A DNA stretch of 64,000 bases from Anaerolineaceae bacterium. GTDB lineage: Bacteria; Chloroflexota; Anaerolineae; Anaerolineales; Anaerolineaceae. Where the stretch lies: contig JARKPB010000008.1 in assembly GCA_029975475.1 (NCBI GenBank), positions 1,178,001 through 1,242,000 on the forward strand, written 5' to 3'. Within the stretch, counting starts at the first letter, position 1; every line of letters starts with the position of its first letter. The notes under the pieces were generated by a model, which was not told the origin of the DNA, ran no database searches, and worked only from the letters and a program-made list of their open reading frames with translations. This document shows, piece by piece, positions 43,097 through 49,716 of this stretch. Position numbers and translations under genes: made by a program.

Positions 43097-44694
43097 ACCA
43101 GTACGATCCGCAGCGCTGGCGCGAACTGCGGCAGCCGGACCCGGAAAAAGAAGCCGCAGCGCGGAAAATTCTCGAGGAAATCCGCGCCGGGTCAGAAGTC
43201 GCGGCGGCAGTGCGGCGGAACCCGGTTAAGGGTCAGAGCGGCTACATCGCCAAACACGTGCTGGTGAGCGTCTACCGCAAACTGGTCGCCAGCGGTGAGT
43301 GGCCCGCGGATGAAGAGCTGCTGCGGCGCATCCGCATGAAACCGGTGCGCAGCCTTTCAGGGGTCACGACCGTGACGGTGCTGACGAAACCCTACCCCTG
43401 TCCGGGGGAGTGCATCTTCTGCCCGAGCGATGTGCGCATGCCAAAAAGCTATCTGCCGGACGAACCGGGAGCCGCGCGGGCTTTTCAGAATCAGTTTGAC
43501 CCGTATTTACAGGTGCATTCGCGCCTGAGCGAGTATCACGCGATCGGCCACCCGGTTGACAAGATCGAACTCTTGATCCTGGGCGGAACGTTCAGCGCTT
43601 ACCCGCGCAGCTATCAAGAGATGTTTATCCGGCGCGTGTTTGACGCAATGAACGGCAGGGACGCGCCGGATCTTGCCACTGCCCAGGTTTGGAACGAGAG
43701 CGCGGCGCACCGCAACGTTGGTCTGGTGGTCGAGACCAGACCAGATGAGATCAGCGCGAAGGAACTGATCTGGCTGCGCCAGCTGGGAGTGACCAAGGTG
43801 CAGATCGGTGTGCAGAGCCTGGACGAGCGAATTCTGGCGCTGAACAAGCGCAAGCACACAGCCGGGGATACGCTGAAGGCGGCCGGGCTGCTGCGCGCGG
43901 CGGGTTTTAAGATTGTGGCGCACTGGATGCCCAACCTGCTGGGAGCCACGCTGGAAAGCGACCGGGCGGATTTTGCACGCCTGTGGGAAACGCTGTGTCC
44001 GGATGAGCTGAAAATTTACCCGACACAGCTGCTGGAAGGCACAGAACTGTATGAGCGCTGGAGGCAGGGTGAATTTCAACCGTACACAACCGAAGAACTG
44101 GTGGCTTTGATCGCCGACCTGAAGCCGTCCATTCCGCCCTACTGCCGGGTAAACCGGGTGATCCGCGATATCCCTTCCACCCACGTGGTGGCGGGGAATA
44201 AACGCACCAGCCTGCGCCAGGATGTGCTGGCTGAGTTGAAACGGCGGGGAACACGCTGCGGCTGCATCCGCTGCCACGAGGTAAAAGGTACGCCGGTTCG
44301 CCCCGAGCTGCTCAGGCTGGAAGAAACGATCTACCCGGCCGGGGCCGCTGAGGAGCATTTTCTGCATTTGCGCACACCCGAAGACCAGATCGCCGGCTAT
44401 CTGCGCTTGAGTTTACCCGGGGCGGATTCTCCGGCGCTGGGCCTGAGCGAACTGGAGGGGGCAGCCCTGATCCGCGAAGTGCACGTCTACGGGCAGGCGG
44501 TCAGCCTGGGAGATGAGCAGCCCGGGGCGGCGCAGCACAGCGGGCTGGGCGGGCGCCTGATTGAGGCAGCAGCAGCGCGGGCGAAAAGCGCCGGCTACAG
44601 CCGGCTGGGGGTGATCGCGGCCATCGGCACGCGCAATTATTACCGGCGGCACGGTTTTGAGGTCGAGGGGCTGTATATGACCCGCGCCCTGTGA
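43093..44694 (+). CDS. elp3: Elongator-like protein Elp3 (tRNA wobble uridine modification)
   Basis: 533 residues. The radical-SAM domain has the 4Fe-4S motif CPGECIFC in YPCPGECIFCPSDVRMP, followed by ELLILGGTFSAYP and LVVETRPDEIS. A C-terminal GNAT domain (about residues 385-533, GLGGRLIEAAAARAKSAG) supplies acetyl-CoA chemistry. Elp3 carries out the first step of cm5U34 formation in tRNA; the Dehalococcoides enzyme of the same phylum is structurally known. Full length. It overlaps the upstream DUF3267 gene, so both share a leaderless promoter. Confidence 0.95.
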   Translation: MNQYDPQRWRELRQPDPEKEAAARKILEEIRAGSEVAAAVRRNPVKGQSGYIAKHVLVSVYRKLVASGEWPADEELLRRIRMKPVRSLSGVTTVTVLTKPYPCPGECIFCPSDVRMPKSYLPDEPGAARAFQNQFDPYLQVHSRLSEYHAIGHPVDKIELLILGGTFSAYPRSYQEMFIRRVFDAMNGRDAPDLATAQVWNESAAHRNVGLVVETRPDEISAKELIWLRQLGVTKVQIGVQSLDERILALNKRKHTAGDTLKAAGLLRAAGFKIVAHWMPNLLGATLESDRADFARLWETLCPDELKIYPTQLLEGTELYERWRQGEFQPYTTEELVALIADLKPSIPPYCRVNRVIRDIPSTHVVAGNKRTSLRQDVLAELKRRGTRCGCIRCHEVKGTPVRPELLRLEETIYPAGAAEEHFLHLRTPEDQIAGYLRLSLPGADSPALGLSELEGAALIREVHVYGQAVSLGDEQPGAAQHSGLGGRLIEAAAARAKSAGYSRLGVIAAIGTRNYYRRHGFEVEGLYMTRAL

Positions 44695-44706
44695 GAGGCA
44701 GCAGGG

Positions 44707-44726
44707 ATTCGTTTTCAAAAACGAAT
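44707..44726. repeat. Near-perfect palindrome ATTCGTTTT-CA-AAAACGAAT
   Basis: A nine-base inverted repeat with two central bases, followed by another half-site GAAACGAAT (44728-44736). It lies 13 bases after elp3 and 90 bases before the GNAT gene. It could be an operator; its two-base loop makes a terminator unlikely. Confidence 0.5.
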
Positions 44727-44815
44727 TGAAACGAATGCCCGCGCGGCGCGGAATGGTAAGGTTCAGCAAGCATTATTATAGATAATGTGTTCTATTTGTC
44801 AACAAGGAAAACAAC

Positions 44816-45679
44816 ATGTCTGGGACCAATTACGATCCTTATGACCTGTATCTGGCGGGGCACGCCCTCTTCATCGGGTTTGCGCGGCGAATGAGGCAAG
44901 CGCAGCGCGATCCGCTGCTGGGCAGGCGCAAGTCGGGGGAGCTGATTGAGGACGCGGCGCGGACGCTGGCGCAGTTTGACGAGCTTGACCTGTCCGCGCC
45001 AAATTCTGTGCGCTGGATGGCGCACGCAGATCTGGATCTTCCCGCGCCAGACCTGCTGAAGGGCTGGTGGAACCAATGCTCCGATGAGCTGGACGCGCTG
45101 CTGGCCGCGGATCTGATCTCCGCGCGGGAAACGGGCGGTGCGAAAGCGGTTGTTCCACCGCACAGAGCAGGCCCTGCCCGCCTAAGGTATAAGATTGAAG
45201 CGGCACAGCAGGCCGATCGGGATCAATTAGCATGCTTTATTGAAACGCGCTGGGGCAGCCGCGTCGTGGTGGTCAGCGGGAAAGTGTATCTTCCGGTGGA
45301 ACTGCCCGCGCTGATCGCCAGGGCTGAAAACGGGGATTGGCTGGGAGTGCTGACCTACGCGGTTCATCCGCTGGACTGGGAGGTGATCACGCTGGACAGC
45401 CTGCAGCCGGGGGCGGGGATCGGCTCAGCGCTGCTTGAGAGCGTGTGCGAGTACGCCAGGCTCAGCGGATCCAGGAGCGTCAGGCTGGTGACGACAAACG
45501 ACAATCTGAATGCCCTGGGTTTTTACCAGAAACACGGCTTCTACCTGCGGGCGGTGCGGCCCGGCGCAGTCAATGAGGCGCGCAGGCTGAAACCGGAAAT
45601 TCCGCTGACAGCGGAAAACGGGATCGAAATCCGCGACGAGCTGGAGCTGGAGCGCGAGGTATCAATAAGCCGCGCTTGA
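44816..45679 (+). CDS. GNAT acetyltransferase with unrecognised N-terminal domain
   Basis: 287 residues. Residues 1-115 are mostly helical and match no family I recognise. Residues about 125-245 form a GNAT domain with the acetyl-CoA loop SLQPGAGIGSALLESVCEYA and GFYQKHGFYL. The C-terminal 40 residues (IPLTAENGIEIRDELELERE) resemble a tail found in related GNAT proteins. The ATG follows AAGGA. Substrate unknown. Confidence 0.8.
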   Translation: MSGTNYDPYDLYLAGHALFIGFARRMRQAQRDPLLGRRKSGELIEDAARTLAQFDELDLSAPNSVRWMAHADLDLPAPDLLKGWWNQCSDELDALLAADLISARETGGAKAVVPPHRAGPARLRYKIEAAQQADRDQLACFIETRWGSRVVVVSGKVYLPVELPALIARAENGDWLGVLTYAVHPLDWEVITLDSLQPGAGIGSALLESVCEYARLSGSRSVRLVTTNDNLNALGFYQKHGFYLRAVRPGAVNEARRLKPEIPLTAENGIEIRDELELEREVSISRA

Positions 45680-45703
45680 TTCTTACCGACGGGCCGCTAT
45701 AAT
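45676..45703 (+). promoter_or_regulatory. Promoter of the CBS-ACT gene
   Basis: TTGATT (45676-45681) and TATAAT (45698-45703) are 16 bases apart; the -35 box overlaps the end of the GNAT gene. The leader is about 40 bases. Confidence 0.65.
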
Positions 45704-45748
45704 TAAGGGGTAATCTGGACCCACAATTTATCCTGAGGAGGACTTCCC

Positions 45749-46393
45749 ATGTTTGTACGCGACCGCATGTCCCACAACCCGATCACGATCACGACGGACA
45801 CGACTGTCCTTGACGCGCTGGACCTGATGAGCAAACGCAAGGTGCGCCGCCTGCCGATTCTGGACGGCAAGGGCAAGATGGTCGGCATTGTCTCGGATAA
45901 AGATCTGCTGCGCGCCACGCCGTCCCCGGCGACGACGCTGGCGAAGTACGAGATCCCTGAAGCGCTGCAGAAGTTAACCGTGGATAAGGTTATGACGCGC
46001 AACGTGATCACGGTGACCGAAGATACAACCCTTGAGGAAGCCGCCTGTATTTTACTGGACAAGCGCATCGGAGGTCTGCCGGTGATGCGCGGGGAAGCGC
46101 TGGTGGGGATTATCACCGAGACGGATATGTTCAAGTCGCTGCTGGCGCTGATGGGCGGGCGGCGCGGGGGCGTGCGCGTCACGGTCAAGGTGCTGAATGC
46201 CAAAGGGACGCTGGCGCGGGTGACCGGGGCGGTCTTCGCAATTGGCGGGGATATCGTGGGGATCGGGATCACCGACGAGACGATCACGATGAAAGTGCTG
46301 GATGTAAGCGAGCAGGCACTGGCGGAAGCGCTCAAACCGGTGGTGGAGAGCGTGGTGGATGTGCGCAGCGTGAGCGGGGGCGGCTGCGCGTAA
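45749..46393 (+). CDS. CBS-pair protein with C-terminal ACT-like domain
   Basis: 214 residues. Two CBS motifs (residues about 1-60 and 75-132), with MSHNPITITTDTTVLDAL and MTRNVITVTEDTTLEEAA, pair to bind adenine nucleotides. The C-terminal ACT-like domain (about 140-205) has VRVTVKVLNAKGTLARVTGAV, typical of small-ligand binding. This AcuB-like layout senses energy or metabolite state; no partner enzyme is adjacent. The ATG follows GAGGAGG. A palindrome lies downstream. Confidence 0.9.
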   Translation: MFVRDRMSHNPITITTDTTVLDALDLMSKRKVRRLPILDGKGKMVGIVSDKDLLRATPSPATTLAKYEIPEALQKLTVDKVMTRNVITVTEDTTLEEAACILLDKRIGGLPVMRGEALVGIITETDMFKSLLALMGGRRGGVRVTVKVLNAKGTLARVTGAVFAIGGDIVGIGITDETITMKVLDVSEQALAEALKPVVESVVDVRSVSGGGCA

Positions 46394-46422
46394 GGTGGAG
46401 ATTGGATGGAACGATAACTCCT

Positions 46423-46442
46423 GCCCGCGGCATGCCGCGGGC
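46423..46442. terminator. Perfect 20-bp palindrome between CBS gene and AT-rich patch
   Basis: GCCCGCGG-CATG-CCGCGGGC forms an eight-base-pair stem with a four-base loop, 30 bases after the CBS gene stop. The following sequence has few T, so termination is weak or the site serves as a boundary element. Confidence 0.4.
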
Positions 46443-46451
46443 TGGTCTGGT

Positions 46452-47171
46452 TTAGAGATGAAAAGCGCTTTGAGAATGAAGCATTTCCCACTCGTAATCG
46501 CGAACCAGTTGTTCGTAATCCAGGAATTTGACTCTGGGGCGAATTTCTTGAAATATTTGATAGGATATTTTGGTCTCAAATTCTTTTCGGCGGATTGAGT
46601 CTGAAACGATCACGAACCGGGCAGAAAAATCCTGGAATTCTGAAAATTTAATTAAGGAATTTTGGAAGTCCGTTGTATGTTCAACCTCGAACATGCTGTG
46701 GGGCATTTTGCGCTGATTAAACCAGATGACATCAATGCTCTCACTGCGGGAAACAAAATGTTCATAAGAAAAAGGCGGTACAGCCGATAGCGAACGTATA
46801 TTGCCTAAATTTGTGGTTAAAAATCTTTTATTCCGATCCTGGTTGGGAATAAACGTATCAAAGTCCCGTAGTTTCCCAATAATAGCCAGCAAGCCCTGGT
46901 AATAGGCATGGTTGATTTCATTAACCAAATTTACGGGAAGGGATTTTTCAACCCGACCCGTTCCGCTGGCTGTCTCTCGAAGCGCCCAAAGACCGGGGCG
47001 GATCTTTACGATTTCCGGACGGGTCTGGACAATTCTTCGAATTGAGGCAAAAGGGGTTTTGGTCTTCCACGTACAGTCTGAAATTTTCATCACTTCAACA
47101 TACAACTGGCCAAGGGTCGCCTGACCGCCGAGGCGTTCAAGAGTCTGAATAACGGCGTCATATTGTTTCAT
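46452..47171 (-). CDS. Winged-helix plus PD-(D/E)xK nuclease-like protein
   Basis: 239 residues. Residues 1-66 look like a winged helix (TLGQLYVEVMKI, then ASIRRIVQTRPEIVKIRPGLWAL). The C-terminal half has Asp147 in SIDVIWF and Glu162/Glu164 in FEVEHTTD, spaced as the core of a restriction-endonuclease fold; the usual Lys is replaced by a second Glu. A similar layout occurs in restriction-type proteins. Base composition is markedly AT-richer than the flanks. It is followed on the same strand by nothing related; the NERD gene lies 23 bases upstream. Function, probably DNA cleavage or defence, is inferred. Confidence 0.6.
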   Translation of the reverse strand: MKQYDAVIQTLERLGGQATLGQLYVEVMKISDCTWKTKTPFASIRRIVQTRPEIVKIRPGLWALRETASGTGRVEKSLPVNLVNEINHAYYQGLLAIIGKLRDFDTFIPNQDRNKRFLTTNLGNIRSLSAVPPFSYEHFVSRSESIDVIWFNQRKMPHSMFEVEHTTDFQNSLIKFSEFQDFSARFVIVSDSIRRKEFETKISYQIFQEIRPRVKFLDYEQLVRDYEWEMLHSQSAFHL

Positions 47172-47194
47172 AACCTACCTCTGGTATCTTGACC

Positions 47195-48283
47195 TCAAGC
47201 GATTTCAAGCAGCAAATCAACAACTTTATCCCGAATGATTTCATTTTCAGGATTTTTTAGGGAATTTTTTTGGATAGCTTCCAGTAAAAATTTTTTATTC
47301 AGGATAATAATTCCTTTTACAGGTTTCGTGAACTCCACATATGCATTGGTAAAAACGATAATCCCGTAAACATACGTATCACTGCCTGTAACCTGTTTGA
47401 TTTTTTCGCGCAGCCAATAGACATTCCTTAATGTCTGTGCAATGAAATTTTTTTCTGCGGGTTTTCCATTCACCAATATGACTTCATTCTCAACTTTTAC
47501 ACGCCCATTGTGCGATTTTGTTTCTATAGCAAAAACCACTCCTGATTTACTGATGACCACATGATCGATATTGCCGAATGGTGATACAACATCATGAAGG
47601 ACACGGAAATCTTTCCCAAGATTCCTGAGCAGACTGGCAGCTTTGACTTCACCCTTAGCACCTTTTTGCGCGCGTGCAATTAATACTTTCATACGGTCAG
47701 CATATTTCATAATAATTTGAGAGCCAATAAATAAAGCAGCAACCACGATTAGAGCAGGTAACGGGTCGAATATGAAACCAACCGGGATACAAATTACTAA
47801 CAATACCATGTATATGCCCGCAACCCGCCAGAGCTTTTTCTTTCGGGCTTGCGCCATTTCAAACGTAGATTTACCGGCAGTATGCGTTTCTCTTAATCTC
47901 TGAATTGTTTTCCCGTCCAGGCTTTTGGGGGCAGTCTTGACTGCGATTGGGATGTCTTTTTGAGCCTGTTTTGTGATAGAGGATGTTGATCCCTGCGGTA
48001 CTGAAGAACCAGGAGACTCTACTTTCCTATTAGAAGCATTGATTAATTCCTGATATCGTTGTTTGGCACCCGGAAAATCTGGATTAAGGTTTAATACCCG
48101 ATGAATACAATCCAACTGCATCTTTGGATCATCTACAGCCAATGACAAACCGTACCAGGCAGCAGCATTGTTTGGATTTTCCCGAACAAGCTTGATCAGG
48201 ACTTCCCTTGCAGAAAGAATATTACCTGATTTTAGTTCGTCAGCCGCAAATTGTAGTATTTTTTGGTATTCTTGCGAGTCCAT
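47195..48283 (-). CDS. TPR-membrane-NERD domain protein (nuclease-related)
   Basis: 362 residues. Residues 1-80 form about two TPR-like repeats. A polar linker leads to two membrane helices (about 152-172 and 174-193). The NERD domain follows, with Glu212 in GAKGEVKAA, Asp240 in NIDHVVI and the ExK pair Glu254/Lys256 in IETKSHNG, the catalytic set of the PD-(D/E)xK fold. NERD proteins are suspected nucleases, some plasmid- or phage-linked. The ATG follows GAGGGGTGA. AT-rich composition matches the gene downstream and not the neighbours. Confidence 0.75.
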   Translation of the reverse strand: MDSQEYQKILQFAADELKSGNILSAREVLIKLVRENPNNAAAWYGLSLAVDDPKMQLDCIHRVLNLNPDFPGAKQRYQELINASNRKVESPGSSVPQGSTSSITKQAQKDIPIAVKTAPKSLDGKTIQRLRETHTAGKSTFEMAQARKKKLWRVAGIYMVLLVICIPVGFIFDPLPALIVVAALFIGSQIIMKYADRMKVLIARAQKGAKGEVKAASLLRNLGKDFRVLHDVVSPFGNIDHVVISKSGVVFAIETKSHNGRVKVENEVILVNGKPAEKNFIAQTLRNVYWLREKIKQVTGSDTYVYGIIVFTNAYVEFTKPVKGIIILNKKFLLEAIQKNSLKNPENEIIRDKVVDLLLEIA

Positions 48284-48415
48284 TCACCCCTCGAAAGCAT
48301 CAATACACTGCAATATGCAGTCGTTGATTTCAGATAGATTTTTTATACACAATTACCAATCTGCTTTATGGTTCTAGACTGGTCACAGCCACTCAGTTTA
48401 ATTGAACCTTCCTCT

Positions 48416-49585
48416 TTATCCCCCTTTTCTCCCTCCGAACAGGCCAATGACCTTTTCTTTGAGCAGCGACCAGAGGGCTTCGCGCCGGATCTGGGACCAG
48501 AGAGCGTCATTGGTTTTTGGTATTTCGGGCAGGTCCTGACGCAGCACCATCTCGACCGCTGCGGAAGGGCAGTGGCTGGCGCATAGACCACAGCCAATGC
48601 ACAGATCGTGATGAAAGACAGGAGCAAGGTCGCCGGGGGTGACCGCATCTACCGGGCAGATGTCAGCGCACTCGCCGCAATTGGTGCACAGGTCAGCACG
48701 CCAGAGCGGCAGGAACCGCGAGGGAGCATTGACATTGCGCACCCCAGCCTTGAAGCTTTTAACCGCCGGGCAACAGCACGGACAGCAGTTACAGAGGGCT
48801 TTAAGTTTTCCCTGGGCGTTATCCAGGTTATGAATCAAGCCGGCTTCTTCCGCCCCGCGTAAAATGGTAACAGCTTCAGCGGCATCAATTTTGCGTGCCA
48901 GGCCAGTTTCAATTAGCGTCTGGGCGAGTTCATTAAAAGTAAAACAGGTTTCCCGGGGATATTCGCAATGGCCACCACCGCGGTTATCACGCGCCAGGCG
49001 GCAGTAACATTCCGAGACACCAATCAGCGGTTCGCGGCTGACCATTTCAGAGATGATATCTATTGGCAGCACCTGAGCCTGGCTGGAGACAGGTGCGCCG
49101 ATGGGAATCACTTCGCTTCGCGGGGCGGCAGGCAGGGTGCTTTCCACCGCAAGGACGCGGAAGTATGGCGTTTTGGATGGCATCTTCGCGGTCTGAGCCG
49201 CCAGGGAATCCCAGAACTCCCCATAAGCCGCTCCAAGCTCGGTACCGCGCTTGCGGCGCACCTGCTGCTCCAGGGTAAAAGCGACAAAGGCGCGCTCATA
49301 AACCCGCCCTTTGGGGGTAAGATCGTGACTGATGACGAAACCTTCTTCATGCAAGCGGGTGAGTGAGTCTTGAAACCGCGCCTCTGAAAACCCAGCGCGC
49401 GCAGCCTTGCGTTGAAGCTGGGCAGCAGTCAGCGAGCCCATAACCGGCAGAAGAAAGAAGAGCTTAAAATCCTCCTCGCGAAGTGTGCGCTCAATAGCCC
49501 AGATCAACCTTTCTTTGTTGGCTACATCGCCGGTTTGCATGGTGAAATTCTGGATATATCGGTCTAAATAGGTTTTCGCAGCCAT
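48416..49585 (-). CDS. Helix-turn-helix-like, Cys-rich 4Fe-4S dicluster protein
   Basis: 389 residues. The N-terminal 130 residues look winged-helix-like (LTAAQLQRKAARAGFSEARF). Residues about 195-280 have the Cys pattern CYCRLARDNRGGGHC, CFTF, then LCNCCPCCC. A two-cluster ferredoxin domain follows with CTNCGECADIC and CIGCGLCASHC. The same Cys order occurs in the smaller protein at 40033-40617. The ATG follows TGGAGGTAGG; a longer frame adds only six residues. Probable redox carrier or sensor, location cytosolic. Confidence 0.8.
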   Translation of the reverse strand: MAAKTYLDRYIQNFTMQTGDVANKERLIWAIERTLREEDFKLFFLLPVMGSLTAAQLQRKAARAGFSEARFQDSLTRLHEEGFVISHDLTPKGRVYERAFVAFTLEQQVRRKRGTELGAAYGEFWDSLAAQTAKMPSKTPYFRVLAVESTLPAAPRSEVIPIGAPVSSQAQVLPIDIISEMVSREPLIGVSECYCRLARDNRGGGHCEYPRETCFTFNELAQTLIETGLARKIDAAEAVTILRGAEEAGLIHNLDNAQGKLKALCNCCPCCCPAVKSFKAGVRNVNAPSRFLPLWRADLCTNCGECADICPVDAVTPGDLAPVFHHDLCIGCGLCASHCPSAAVEMVLRQDLPEIPKTNDALWSQIRREALWSLLKEKVIGLFGGRKGG

Positions 49586-49675
49586 CCTACCTCCAAAAAT
49601 CAACCATTCAGGGATGAAATAATTTTAGCAGAGAAAACCAGACCTGTCGCCGCCAGGCCAGCGGACCCTTCAAAT

Positions 49676-49697
49676 AAAAAAGCCCGCCAAAGCGGGC
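49676..49697 (-). terminator. Terminator of the alpha-galactosidase operon
   Basis: GCCCGC (49682-49687) and GCGGGC (49692-49697) pair around CAAA. On the minus strand the stem is followed by six T (49676-49681). Confidence 0.87.
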
Positions 49698-49716
49698 AAA
49701 ACATAATTGTTCAGGG

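Noticed and set aside
43507-44367. 286-codon frame opposite to elp3
   Set aside because: The sense strand encodes a complete Elp3 with all motifs; the antisense product has no recognisable domain.
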